DNA of 12,564 nucleotides from Acidimicrobiales bacterium (GCA_023264135.1 JALQSZ010000023.1:1-12564), one strand, 5' to 3'. Positions 1-7,928 are shown, counted from the first letter of the stretch. Translations and numbers: made by a program. The notes: generated by a model not told the origin, from the sequence alone.

Positions 1-324
1 GATTAGATCGAACGCGGCCGCCGGACGATGCGTATCGAGAGAGAACAACGGGATGTTTCGATCGCGGAGCAGGTCTTCGAGATCGGTCCAGGGCGCATAG
101 GCACGCTCGGCCACCGCGTGTGGATTCTCATTCAAGATCTCATAGAGAATCTGAAGGCCTTGATTGGGCAGACCGATTTCGTAGGTGTCGGGGTACGACA
201 ACAGCCACGCCACCTTGTCGGGGGCATGGTGCGGGGTACGAGCTCCGTCCTCGAGACCGATGTAGCGAGCAGGTTTCGCCACCTTGGCCAAGAGGGGCTC
301 CAACTGGGGCCACACATCGGTCAT
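1..324 (-). CDS. B12-binding radical SAM protein, N-terminal part (cut by window edge)
   Basis: The visible 108 residues match the N-terminus of the large uncharacterised radical SAM proteins with a B12-binding-like domain (TIGR03960 type). Landmarks are KPARYIG at about residues 17-23, YPDTYEIGLPNQGLQILYEI at about 44-63, the run from AERAYAPWTDLE at about 72-83, and IPLFSLDTHRP at about 91-101. The ATG start at 324 is firm because an in-frame TAG lies five codons upstream. The gene begins 31 bases after the rodA stop, so it is probably the next cistron of the shape operon. In Streptomyces and related genera a gene of this family also follows rodA, usually ahead of a DUF2344 gene and rne. 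The radical SAM cysteine motif lies beyond the edge and cannot be checked. The reaction is unknown; a tRNA or RNA modification role has been suspected for relatives only from neighbourhood. The family call is made from memory of conserved motifs. Confidence 0.85.
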   Translation of the reverse strand, partial: MTDVWPQLEPLLAKVAKPARYIGLEDGARTPHHAPDKVAWLLSYPDTYEIGLPNQGLQILYEILNENPHAVAERAYAPWTDLEDLLRDRNIPLFSLDTHRPAAAFDLI

Positions 325-355
325 GACCCGTAGATGCTACCGGGGTGCCCCTGAA

Positions 356-1501
356 CTACTGGAACCGGCGCATATGAACGTTCAAAACCAGCCCCAATGC
401 GGCCAAGGCCGTGATGGTCGAAGAACCACCGGCACTGATCAAGAGCAGAGGAATTCCGGTCACCGGCATGATGCCCATCGCCATTCCGACATTTTCGAAT
501 GCGGAGAACGCAAACATCGCAAGGACGCCGATGCAGATGTAGGTGCCGAAGGAGTCCTTCGCGACCTGAGCGATTCTCCATATTCGATAACAAAGCAGCC
601 CGTACAAGAGCAGCACTGTCGCCGATCCGATGAACCCGAACTGCTCGGCAACGGCGGTGAAGATGAAGTCAGTCTGCTGCTCGGGAACAAAACCTAATTT
701 GGTCTGCGGACCATCAAAGAGACCCTGACCAGTGATCCGGCCATTCGCGATTGCCTGCTGACTTTGTTCGATGTTGTACAACGCGGCATTGGACTTGTCG
801 TCCGGATTCACAAAAGCAGTCAAACGATTGCGCTGATATTCCGCGAGCAAGGGCGAGTTCAACGCCCCGACAACACCAATCACTCCGACAATTGTCAGCA
901 CCGCGATGTATTTCGTGGGCAGACCGCCCACCAACAAAATCGCCATGCTGATCGCAACGAGAATCAGCGTTTCGCCGAGATCGGGCTGCAACATGATGAG
1001 CGCCATCGGCAAACCCGCCGTTGCCAGCAAACCGACTAATCGACGCAGGTCGATATCTCCTCGGAATTCTGAGAGAAGAAATGCGAGTGCGCCGATAAGA
1101 GAAAGTTTTGAAAACTCAGCGGGCTGCAATTGGAAGGGACCGAGGGCAAACCAAGACTGCGCTCCATGAGACTGGCTTCCGAATGGCGACACCACGAGCA
1201 CGAGCAAGAACGTCGTAATGCCGTAGAACACCCAAGCCCAATCGTGAAGCTTGCGGTAATCAACGGCGGCAAAGACGCCGAAGGCTCCCGCACCGATCAC
1301 CATGAAGATCGTTTGCTTCACGAGATAGGACTTCGAAAAATCGGGACCGGGTCCGCGCGTGGCGCTGTACACCGCAACAAGTCCAACGATGGACAAGATC
1401 ACGACGCAACCGAGAAGCACCGGGTCGAGATGACGCAATGGCGCGGTTGGATCGCGTCGGCTTCGGTTCGAAGCTCGCGAGGAAATCGATTGCGGAAGCA
1501 T
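356..1501 (-). CDS. rodA: Rod-shape peptidoglycan glycosyltransferase RodA
   Basis: This SEDS-family (FtsW/RodA/SpoVE) integral membrane protein of 381 residues polymerises lipid II into glycan strands together with PBP2. The sequence shows many hydrophobic helices from about residue 28 on. Conserved SEDS signatures are QPAEFSKL (126-133), QPDLGET (172-178), GQGLFDGPQT (258-267), VPEQQTDFIF (272-281) and GIMPVTGIPLLLISAGGSS (343-361). D278 within TDFIF corresponds to the essential aspartate of the family. The basic, polar first 24 residues are cytoplasmic. The ATG overlaps the PBP2 stop by one base (TGATG), with GAGGG four bases upstream, which indicates translational coupling of the two partner enzymes. 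RodA rather than FtsW is chosen because of the mreBCD-mrdA context. The length is normal for the family. Confidence 0.96.
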   Translation of the reverse strand: MLPQSISSRASNRSRRDPTAPLRHLDPVLLGCVVILSIVGLVAVYSATRGPGPDFSKSYLVKQTIFMVIGAGAFGVFAAVDYRKLHDWAWVFYGITTFLLVLVVSPFGSQSHGAQSWFALGPFQLQPAEFSKLSLIGALAFLLSEFRGDIDLRRLVGLLATAGLPMALIMLQPDLGETLILVAISMAILLVGGLPTKYIAVLTIVGVIGVVGALNSPLLAEYQRNRLTAFVNPDDKSNAALYNIEQSQQAIANGRITGQGLFDGPQTKLGFVPEQQTDFIFTAVAEQFGFIGSATVLLLYGLLCYRIWRIAQVAKDSFGTYICIGVLAMFAFSAFENVGMAMGIMPVTGIPLLLISAGGSSTITALAALGLVLNVHMRRFQ

Positions 1502-3456
1502 CAGTCCCTCGTTCCAGTCGTCGCAGATCCTGCACCAGTCAGCGCCTGATTGGCGAGCAATTCATAGATATGTCGGCTGACTTCACCAGAAGCCTCCGCA
1601 CCAAAGCCAGATTCCTCCATCACGGCAGTCACGACCCACTTCGGGGAGTTCGCCGGGCCATAGGACGCGAACAGCGACGTATCAGCTTTGCCATCAACCT
1701 GCGCTGTACCGGTCTTACCTACAACTGGGAAGGCGGTGAGATCAAAACCCGTGAATGCAGACGCTGCTGTTCCCATTCCACTGGTGACTCCTTCGAGACC
1801 CGATTCGATTGGACCTCGGACATCGGGTGGCAATGTCACGGTGCCGGTCACAACTGGGTCGATAACGCGGATCACGTCGTTGGGATTCGTCGGAGTGCTG
1901 TTTGGCTTGAGAATCTTCCACACCACGTGGGGCTGATACACCGTTCCGCCATTGGCAAAAGCCGCGTAGGCACGCGCGATCTGCAATGGAGTCGCGACCA
2001 CGACGTTCTGCCCCACCGCGAGCTGCACATTGTCACCGGTGTACCAATCGCCATTTGGATAGGCATCGGGATACTTGTTGTGCAGCGCCTTCTTTTCCGC
2101 TTTTGTCAGAACGTAACCGGCCGACTCATTCGGAAGATCTATTCCCGTCTTCTTGTCGAAACCAAAAGCTGATGCTGAATCTTGAATCAGCGTCGTGCCA
2201 TCCATACGATCGCCCAGCCAATAGAAATACACATCGGAAGAAACCGTGAGCGCGCGCACAACGTTGATGTTGCCGTTCTTCTGGTCACCAGCGTTCTTGA
2301 ATTCCTGCGCCGGATTACCAACTTTGTACACGCCATCGTCGTAAATCGAGGAGTTGCCATCGATTAACCCGTTACTCAGCGCTGCAGTCGCGGTCACGAG
2401 TTTGAAGGTTGAGCCAGGCGCGTATTGACCGCTAATAGAACGATCAATAAGTGCGCTGGCTCCATTGATGTTCTGCAGTTGCAGATAGCGCTCCTGCGAG
2501 ATCCCGTTCGCGAACTCTTGGGGGTCGTAGGCCGGTTGCGAGGCAAGGGCCACGACTCCACCGTCGCGAGGGTCAAGCACCACTACCGAACCAGCTGGTG
2601 CACCGCGTTTGGTTCCGTCCTTCTGCGCCGTACCCCGCAAGACCGCCAACCGGTCAGCGAGTGCTTGTTCGGCCCGAATCTGAACGTCGATGTCGAGATG
2701 CAACTGAATGTCGTTACCCGACTTTGGCGGCTGATACGACTCGGTACCGACAGGGCGATTCTTTGAATCGACCTGCACCAGTTCGATACCAGGCGTGCCG
2801 CGAAGTTCTTTTTCGTAGGTCGATTCAACGCCGGCCAGCCCGATGATCGAATCAGGTTGATAGGTCTTCACCACACCATCGGGGTCTGACCCCGGTTCAA
2901 GCGATTTCAATGTCTCGGCCGTAATGCGACCGGTGTACCCAAGAACATTTGAAGCGGCCATGCCATAGGGGTACACACGAACGGTCTTTCGTTCGTAGGA
3001 AACCGAAGGAAAATCCTCGGCGTACTCAGAGAGGTGATGAATCACTTCCTCGGTGACATCACTGGCGATTGGAACCGCTTGTAGTTGGTCGGCCTTCTTG
3101 TCGGCGAGTCGCTTCTCAATCGTGGAAATTTTGATCGGCGCGCCATTTGCCGTGAGGACATCTGCGAGTCGAGCGATGAGGTCGTCGCGGTTCTTGACCT
3201 TCTTCAGCGCGTTGCGGTCGATCGAAACAATGAGAGAGGTCCGATTATCGACAATCACTCGCCCCTTGGAATCAAAAATCCGACCACGCGGCGCTTCGGT
3301 AGCGATTGTGCGAGTTCGGTTCGCCGTGGCCTGTACTGCAAGCGCAGGGGCCTCCATGACCTGGAGATACCAGAGGCGGGCGAAGAGCGCGACGAAACAC
3401 GCGACCACCACAACACCAAGAAGGCTCATGCGAAGACGAGGTGAGGTGGTGTCCAT
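1501..3456 (-). CDS. mrdA: Penicillin-binding protein 2 (elongation transpeptidase)
   Basis: This 651-residue class B penicillin-binding protein is the D,D-transpeptidase that cross-links the glycan strands made by RodA during side-wall growth. It has a short cytoplasmic start, one membrane helix (about 11-33), a PBP-dimerisation (pedestal) domain (about 55-235) and a transpeptidase domain (about 287-635). The active-site motifs are visible: SxxK as STFK with S349 as the acylated serine and K352; the second motif as SSD (406-408), the form usual in PBP2 instead of SxN; and KTGTAQ at 581-586. The dimerisation domain carries the usual PRGRIFDSKG (56-65). The start at 3456 lies 74 bases after the mreD stop and has no clear ribosome binding site; an in-frame ATG nine codons in would remove part of the cytoplasmic segment but not the helix. 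The short C-terminal tail is Gly/Ala/Thr-rich. Class B PBP is certain; PBP2 rather than FtsI rests on the rodA neighbour and the SSD motif. Confidence 0.95.
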   Translation of the reverse strand: MDTTSPRLRMSLLGVVVVACFVALFARLWYLQVMEAPALAVQATANRTRTIATEAPRGRIFDSKGRVIVDNRTSLIVSIDRNALKKVKNRDDLIARLADVLTANGAPIKISTIEKRLADKKADQLQAVPIASDVTEEVIHHLSEYAEDFPSVSYERKTVRVYPYGMAASNVLGYTGRITAETLKSLEPGSDPDGVVKTYQPDSIIGLAGVESTYEKELRGTPGIELVQVDSKNRPVGTESYQPPKSGNDIQLHLDIDVQIRAEQALADRLAVLRGTAQKDGTKRGAPAGSVVVLDPRDGGVVALASQPAYDPQEFANGISQERYLQLQNINGASALIDRSISGQYAPGSTFKLVTATAALSNGLIDGNSSIYDDGVYKVGNPAQEFKNAGDQKNGNINVVRALTVSSDVYFYWLGDRMDGTTLIQDSASAFGFDKKTGIDLPNESAGYVLTKAEKKALHNKYPDAYPNGDWYTGDNVQLAVGQNVVVATPLQIARAYAAFANGGTVYQPHVVWKILKPNSTPTNPNDVIRVIDPVVTGTVTLPPDVRGPIESGLEGVTSGMGTAASAFTGFDLTAFPVVGKTGTAQVDGKADTSLFASYGPANSPKWVVTAVMEESGFGAEASGEVSRHIYELLANQALTGAGSATTGTRD

Positions 3457-3530
3457 AGGTCAGCGTTTCAGGGCGGAAGCGAAGGAAGCGGGGGCAATCA
3501 CAGCCCCTCTAGTTGAGCAGATAGAGGCGG

Positions 3531-4040
3531 TCAGCGGACTGCAGCCCGAAGGAGCGCATCCTCAGGGTCGGCCCAGCGACACACCTTGACGACGGGAAAG
3601 ACAAGAAGGGCCGATGAAGCACCCACAATCCCCAGAATGGTGAAGACATGCAGCGAGAGCATGTCGGATCGGCCGAGAAGTGCACCGGCGATGGCAAAGG
3701 ACAACACGCCAGCACCGCTCGAAATGAAGGCAATTGCTGCCGTTAGCCAACGAGCCGAATGCACCGTTGCTCCCTCGAGAAGTCCAGCCACAACGCCAGC
3801 TACCAGTCCCGAAATCGCGCCGAGTCCGAAGGGCGTGACAACGAGAAGGTCGAGACAAAGACCACAAACGAATCCGACAATCGCACCTCGTTCCGCGCCA
3901 GCCACGATTCCTGCAGCGATGGCAACAACGAGGAGGAGATCTGCGCTTACCCCAGCGATGCGGAACTGCGTGAACAACGTGTACTGCAGAAATGCGGCAG
4001 TTGCGATGATGAACACGTAGCGAATTGCGGGATGGTCCAT
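3531..4040 (-). CDS. mreD: Rod shape-determining membrane protein MreD
   Basis: This very hydrophobic protein of 169 residues has about five predicted membrane helices and the family's central pattern GLCLDLLVVTPFGLGA (60-75), where an acidic residue sits inside a Gly-rich helix. MreD works with MreC in the inner membrane and balances MreC control over PBP2 in the elongasome. The ATG at 4040 was chosen because it lies only two bases after the mreC stop (TGACGATG). A GTG at 4061, inside the end of mreC, would add seven residues (total 176) and a 19-base overlap; neither has a strong ribosome binding site, so the start remains slightly open. Sequence conservation in MreD is low, so the identification depends on the hydrophobic profile, the central motif and position between mreC and mrdA. 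Confidence 0.9.
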   Translation of the reverse strand: MDHPAIRYVFIIATAAFLQYTLFTQFRIAGVSADLLLVVAIAAGIVAGAERGAIVGFVCGLCLDLLVVTPFGLGAISGLVAGVVAGLLEGATVHSARWLTAAIAFISSGAGVLSFAIAGALLGRSDMLSLHVFTILGIVGASSALLVFPVVKVCRWADPEDALLRAAVR

Positions 4041-4042
4041 CG

Positions 4043-4873
4043 TCAGCCCGCCGGCTTCCACAAGACAACGTCTGCGTAGACAAGGTCATTCAGGTTCGCA
4101 AACATTTTGATGTCGACGGTTGACTCGAGGGCCGCTTCGTTTGTTCGCACCGCGGTGATCGTTCCGATCGGAAGGTTCGGCGGAAAGGGGCTACCAGCCA
4201 AACCGCTGGTGGCCGCGATTGCTCCAACCGAAACTGACTGACGGGAATCGATATTTGATCCTCGCAAACTTCCGTCGCCACCAGTTCCTTCAGCAATACC
4301 GATCGCTGCAGTACCGACAACAGAAAAACCGACTTTGTACGTTCCACTCGAAAGGAGTGAAACGATCGAACGGTTCTCCCCTACTTCAATGACTTTTCCA
4401 ATGAGTCCTTCACCAGTCACGACAGGCATATTCCGCTGAATACCCGATGACGATCCTTTGTCGAGTTCGAGTCGGTCACCAAAGTTGCCGACGGCGCCAG
4501 AAACAACACGGGTATGAACAACTGGCGTATCTCCGACGAAAGGAATACCCACGAGTTGCAACAACTGCTGTAGTTGCTCCTTCGCGATTGAGTTCGCTGT
4601 GATGTCTCCTTTGAGACGATCGTTTTCTTCGCGCAGCGCGTCGTTCTCTTTCTTTAAATCACCCTGGTCAAACACGCTGTTCCATGCGTCGCGAAACGGG
4701 CTTGCCACACTTGAGGCTGCGCTACCCAGCGGAGACAACACCGTCAGCACCGAGCTACGGACTGACTGAATTGGTCCAGAGCCGCGGCCGTCGAGGGTCA
4801 GCAACAACACTGCAGAAAGCAGCAGAAGGCTGATGGTGATGCGTGCCCGCCCACCGCGACGTGACGATGCCAT
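4043..4873 (-). CDS. mreC: Cell shape-determining protein MreC
   Basis: This bitopic membrane protein of 276 residues links the MreB filament inside the cell to PBP2 outside. It has a basic cytoplasmic start (RRGGRAR), a membrane helix at about 12-27, a charged coiled coil at about 71-109 (DLKKENDALREENDRLKGD) and then the beta-rich MreC core. The family signature covers LDKGSSSGIQRNMPVVTGEG (137-156) followed by LIGKV. The C-terminus is short and lacks the long Pro-rich tail seen in some relatives. The ATG at 4873 lies 13 bases after the mreB stop with no evident Shine-Dalgarno sequence, so translation may depend on the upstream gene. Length is within the family range. Confidence 0.95.
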   Translation of the reverse strand: MASSRRGGRARITISLLLLSAVLLLTLDGRGSGPIQSVRSSVLTVLSPLGSAASSVASPFRDAWNSVFDQGDLKKENDALREENDRLKGDITANSIAKEQLQQLLQLVGIPFVGDTPVVHTRVVSGAVGNFGDRLELDKGSSSGIQRNMPVVTGEGLIGKVIEVGENRSIVSLLSSGTYKVGFSVVGTAAIGIAEGTGGDGSLRGSNIDSRQSVSVGAIAATSGLAGSPFPPNLPIGTITAVRTNEAALESTVDIKMFANLNDLVYADVVLWKPAG

Positions 4874-4886
4874 GGTCTGATTCGAC

Positions 4887-5975
4887 TCAGTTAATGGTCG
4901 AAGAGAAGAGCACGCCCTTTAAAGCGTCGAACTCTTCAAGCGATTGGCCAGAACCAATGGCGACCGCAAACAGAGGATTCTGCGCAATAACGATCGGCAT
5001 ACCGGTCTCGTGTTCGAGACGTTCGCTAATGCCATGAAGAAGCGCACCACCACCGGCAAGGACAACACCTTGTTCCATGATGTCGGCGGAAAGTTCTGGC
5101 GGCGTCTTGTCGAGCGTCACCTTCACGGCATCGACGATCGCTGCGACCGGTTCTTCGATGGCCTCGCGAATTTCCTCGGTCGTGGTCACAATCGTCTTCG
5201 GAAGGCCGGTCACGAGATCGCGACCACGGATTTCGGCATGCAGTTCAACTTCAAGCGGCCACGCCGAACCAAGCGCCATCTTCACTTCTTCGGCCGTTCG
5301 TTCGCCGAGAGCCAGGCTGTATTCCTTCTTGATGTAGTTGATGATCGCTGCATCGAGTGCATCGCCGCCCACACGGGCCGACTGCGACGTCACCACACCA
5401 CCAAGCGAAATAACCGCGACTTCAGTTGTGCCACCGCCGATATCGACGATCATGTTTCCTGTCGGCTCTTGCACCGGTAGACCAGCGCCGATCGCCGCCG
5501 CCATCGGTTCTTCGATGATGTAGGCCGGCTTACGCGCTCCAGCAAACTCTGCGGCCTCTTGCACGGCGCGCTGTTCAACTGGAGTGATTCCAGAAGGAAC
5601 GCAGATCACCATTCGTGGCTTTGCCCACTTTGAGGTGTGCACCTTCTGAATGAAATAGCGAAGCATCTTTTCGCAGATATCGAAATCGGCGATGACGCCA
5701 TCGCGAAGCGGACGAATCGCTTGAATATGCGACGGCGTGCGTCCGATCATGCGCTTTGCTTCCGCGCCAACCGCAACAGGACGGCCGTCTTTCACATTGA
5801 CGGCAACGACGGAAGGTTCGTTGAGGACAATGCCCTCGCCACGCACGTAGACAAGCGTGTTTGCCGTTCCAAGATCGACCGCCATATCGCGCCCAACGAT
5901 GTTGGAAAGCGAGTCACGCGAAGCGATCGAGTTGGAGATGCTGGAAGAGATGGAGCTGAAGATATTCCCGGCCAT
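4887..5975 (-). CDS. mreB: Actin-like rod shape-determining protein MreB
   Basis: This bacterial actin of 362 residues forms membrane-attached ATP-dependent filaments that direct the RodA-PBP2 wall machinery. The nucleotide-binding elements are all present: phosphate-1 loop DLGTANT (34-40), phosphate-2 loop DIGGGTTEVAV (178-188) and adenosine motif VLAGGGALLHGI (305-316); EEPMAAAIGAGLP (155-167) is also typical. The stretch GRDMAVDLGTANTLVYVRG (28-46) resembles Streptomyces MreB. The start at 5975 is supported by GGGAGG eight bases upstream. With this start the protein carries about 24 extra Ser/Ile-rich residues before the usual beginning of the fold; the internal ATG at codon 31 has no comparable ribosome binding site. 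It is the first gene of the shape cluster, after a 184-base gap that likely contains its promoter. Confidence 0.97.
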   Translation of the reverse strand: MAGNIFSSISSSISNSIASRDSLSNIVGRDMAVDLGTANTLVYVRGEGIVLNEPSVVAVNVKDGRPVAVGAEAKRMIGRTPSHIQAIRPLRDGVIADFDICEKMLRYFIQKVHTSKWAKPRMVICVPSGITPVEQRAVQEAAEFAGARKPAYIIEEPMAAAIGAGLPVQEPTGNMIVDIGGGTTEVAVISLGGVVTSQSARVGGDALDAAIINYIKKEYSLALGERTAEEVKMALGSAWPLEVELHAEIRGRDLVTGLPKTIVTTTEEIREAIEEPVAAIVDAVKVTLDKTPPELSADIMEQGVVLAGGGALLHGISERLEHETGMPIVIAQNPLFAVAIGSGQSLEEFDALKGVLFSSTIN

Positions 5976-5983
5976 GGGGTGAG

Positions 5984-5989
5984 CCTCCC
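5984..5989 (-). promoter_or_regulatory. Shine-Dalgarno site of mreB
   Basis: On the minus strand this reads GGGAGG, eight bases before the mreB ATG. It is one of the strongest ribosome binding sites in the window and decides the start in favour of the long form of MreB with the Ser-rich N-terminal extension. Confidence 0.8.
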
Positions 5990-6080
5990 GGTGGAGCTCT
6001 GGGCCTGTTGCTCTGCACTAGAGCGACGACGAAGGTTCGGATCTAGAAAGGTTTGAGAAAGACGACGGTGCCAACGAGCC

Positions 6081-6096
6081 CGCGCAGCACTGCGCG
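6081..6096 (-). other. GC-rich perfect hairpin in the ndk-mreB gap
   Basis: CGCGCAG and CTGCGCG are complementary arms separated by two bases, giving six or seven base pairs with a tight loop. In the direction of transcription no T-run follows directly, so it is not a standard intrinsic terminator. It could be a transcript-stabilising stem, an attenuating structure in the mreB leader, or chance in GC-rich DNA. A TTGGCA box lies just downstream (6069-6074, read on the minus strand), but I find no -10 box at the proper distance from it. Confidence 0.4.
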
Positions 6097-6124
6097 TGGC
6101 CCTCTCCGTCCCTCACAAAGGCTA

Positions 6125-6144
6125 GTCCGCGGCCCTCGCGGGAC
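6125..6144 (-). terminator. Candidate weak terminator after ndk
   Basis: Read on the minus strand, GTCCCGCG and CGCGGAC pair around a five-base loop, with one bulged C, starting 15 bases after the ndk stop. The following bases (TAGCCTTTG) are only weakly T-rich. The position between ndk and mreB, in the widest gap of the minus-strand series, fits a partial terminator separating the two transcription units; read-through is likely. Confidence 0.35.
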
Positions 6145-6159
6145 CAACTGAGCCGAAAA

Positions 6160-6567
6160 TCAGAGACCAGGGAAGAAAAGTGCGATCTCTCGTTGAGCAG
6201 ATTCCGGGCCGTCACTGCCGTGGATCAGGTTCTCAGTGAAGAGGATGCCGAGATCGCCACGAATCGTGCCTGGAGCGGCATCGCGAGGGTTGGTCGCACC
6301 CATCATCGTGCGGACGACCTGCCACGTGTCCTCTGGACCCTCGATGACCGCAACGAGCGCCGGGCCGCGAGTGATGAACTCCACCAACTCGCCGAAGAAC
6401 GGCTTGTCGGCATGCTCGCCGTAATGCACCTCTGCAGTGGCTCGATCGATGGTGCGAAGTTCGGCGGCAGCGATCGTGAGGTTGCGTCGCTCAAAACGAC
6501 CGAGAATTTCTCCGACGAGGCCACGTTCGACGGCATCGGGCTTGCAAATGATAAACGTGCGATCCAT
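6160..6567 (-). CDS. ndk: Nucleoside diphosphate kinase
   Basis: This 135-residue protein transfers the gamma-phosphate of ATP to nucleoside diphosphates through a phosphohistidine and balances the cytoplasmic NTP and dNTP pools. The N-terminal TFIICKPDAVERGLVGEI (4-21) includes the conserved lysine K9. The active-site motif is NLIHGSDGPESAQREI (113-128), with H116 as the phosphorylated histidine. ATNPRDAAPGTIRGD (91-105) is the usual nucleotide-binding loop. Length is normal. The ATG at 6567 follows folC by 56 bases and no clear Shine-Dalgarno site is visible. Position between folC and mreB matches that in Streptomyces. Confidence 0.98.
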   Translation of the reverse strand: MDRTFIICKPDAVERGLVGEILGRFERRNLTIAAAELRTIDRATAEVHYGEHADKPFFGELVEFITRGPALVAVIEGPEDTWQVVRTMMGATNPRDAAPGTIRGDLGILFTENLIHGSDGPESAQREIALFFPGL

Positions 6568-6583
6568 TTCGCAAACGCTAGAC

Positions 6584-6617
6584 CAACCGATATGAGAGAT
6601 GCGATTCGCCTCGGTTG
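6584..6617. repeat. 7-bp inverted repeat in the folC-ndk gap
   Basis: The arms CAACCGA (6584-6590) and TCGGTTG (6611-6617) are perfect complements with a 20-base spacer. The pair sits 17 bases before the ndk ATG and ends seven bases after the folC stop. It could be an operator or a leader hairpin for ndk. There is no T-run, so terminator function is unlikely, and a repeat of this size may arise by chance. Confidence 0.35.
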
Positions 6618-6623
6618 AGAGCG

Positions 6624-7928
6624 TCAGTCTCCGCGACGAGCGATCTCTTCGACAGCGGTTCGGGCCGCGCCAGCGACATAGAGCGATCCGGCTACGAGAA
6701 CGACATCGTCTTCGGTTGAGACATCGATCGCACGCTGCACAGCTGTCGCCACATCGTCGATCTGCTCAACCATCACGCCCATCGCTCTCACCACACCGGC
6801 AACATCGGTGGCGGGCACGGCGCGTGGACTATTGGGCGTGCACGCAATCACAAGATCGGCATTATGCACGTCGAGTGATTCAAGCATCTCAACGATGTCG
6901 CGTCCGCCAAGCATTCCCACAACGAGTACGCGCCGTCCGGCGACATCGAATTCATCGCGCAATGTTCGTGATGCAGCTTTGGCACCATCGGGATTGTGCG
7001 CACCATCAAGAATCAGCAGCGGTGAGTGCGACACCACTTCGAAACGTCCTGGCATCGTGACGGTCCGAAACGCTTCCTGCACGACCGTTTCATCGAGCAG
7101 GCGATCGAAAAATGATTCCACCGCAACGACAGCCGTGGCGGCATTGTCGGATTGATGAGCGCCATGAAGTGGAACGAGGAGATCCTCGTAGGTTCCAAAC
7201 GGCGTGCGGAGATCAATGAGGTGACCTCCAACGGCGTAGAGATCACTCGTGACTTCGTAGTCAACTTCCGCGCCATACAGGCGTTCCGGACCTTCGGCTT
7301 CAAAGATCGCTTTCAACGTCGCATCGGTAACACCAGTGACGAGTGTCGAGGAACCAGTAATGATGCCGGCCTTCTCGGTGGCAATCGCTTGTTCCCATTC
7401 CCCTTCACCATCGGTGTGGTCGCGTCCGATGTTGGTAATAACGGCGACATCGGCATCGCAAACGTTCGTGGCGTCGTAGCGACCCAACAATCCAACTTCA
7501 ATCACCGCAACATCGACCGCCGATTCGGCGAACCAAAGCAACGCCGTCGCCGTCAGCAATTCGAAAAATGAAGGTGTGATTCCCGATAGCGGCGCCACTC
7601 GCGCTATCTCGGTCACGACAGCTGCGAACTGTTCGTCGGTAATGGCTTCACCGTTCCAGCAAATGCGCTCGTTGATTCGCTGCAAATGAGGACTGCTGTA
7701 GGTGCCCACAGATAACCCATGCTCGACGAGCAGTGCGGTAATCATTCGAGCGGTCGATCCCTTGCCATTCGTTCCGGTGACGTGAATCACTCGAAACGAT
7801 TCCTGGGGATCGCCAAGAACACTCACAAGGCTCCGCATGTGATCAAGCGAGAGTCCGTGAATGAGGCCGGCGGTTGCCTCAAGGTTGATATGCGTATCCA
7901 GATACGCGAGTGATTCGTTGAAATTCAC
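6624..7928 (-). CDS. folC: Folylpolyglutamate synthase / dihydrofolate synthase
   Basis: This Mur-ligase-like enzyme of 434 residues adds glutamate to dihydropteroate and to reduced folates, using ATP. The sequence shows the P-loop TGTNGKGST (51-59), SSPHL (78-82), EVGLLGRYDATNV (144-156), TNIGRDHTDGEG (165-176), EKAGI (185-189, with the lysine usually carbamylated in the family), GAHQSDNAATA (256-266), LDGAHNPDG (307-315) and GSLYVAGAAR (414-423). The start is a GTG at 7928, the only start codon between the in-frame clpX stop and the conserved N-terminus; the gap to clpX is 33 bases and no Shine-Dalgarno site is seen. In Streptomyces and mycobacteria valS lies before folC and a small DUF4233 gene follows it; both are missing here. 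Whether the protein has one or both activities cannot be told from sequence alone. Confidence 0.96.
   Translation of the reverse strand: MNFNESLAYLDTHINLEATAGLIHGLSLDHMRSLVSVLGDPQESFRVIHVTGTNGKGSTARMITALLVEHGLSVGTYSSPHLQRINERICWNGEAITDEQFAAVVTEIARVAPLSGITPSFFELLTATALLWFAESAVDVAVIEVGLLGRYDATNVCDADVAVITNIGRDHTDGEGEWEQAIATEKAGIITGSSTLVTGVTDATLKAIFEAEGPERLYGAEVDYEVTSDLYAVGGHLIDLRTPFGTYEDLLVPLHGAHQSDNAATAVVAVESFFDRLLDETVVQEAFRTVTMPGRFEVVSHSPLLILDGAHNPDGAKAASRTLRDEFDVAGRRVLVVGMLGGRDIVEMLESLDVHNADLVIACTPNSPRAVPATDVAGVVRAMGVMVEQIDDVATAVQRAIDVSTEDDVVLVAGSLYVAGAARTAVEEIARRGD

Noticed and set aside
272..281. Apparent possibility that SSD in PBP2 (in place of SxN) or Gln before TDFIF in RodA marks a defect
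   Set aside because: The coordinates here are RodA residue numbers. SSD is the usual form in PBP2 proteins, and PEQQTDFIF occurs in many RodA proteins as I recall, so both look like normal variants.
28..333. A 101-codon plus-strand frame at the left edge
   Set aside because: The minus strand here encodes the clear N-terminus of a radical SAM family protein, so the plus-strand frame is a shadow.
1438..2172. A 244-codon open frame on the plus strand
   Set aside because: It lies opposite rodA and mrdA, whose conserved motifs are intact on the minus strand; its translation looks like no protein family and has the arginine/histidine-rich composition of an antisense shadow.
3506..3527. CCTCTA / TAGAGG inverted repeat between mreD and mrdA
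   Set aside because: Six base pairs with a ten-base loop and no T-run; too weak to call a terminator or operator.
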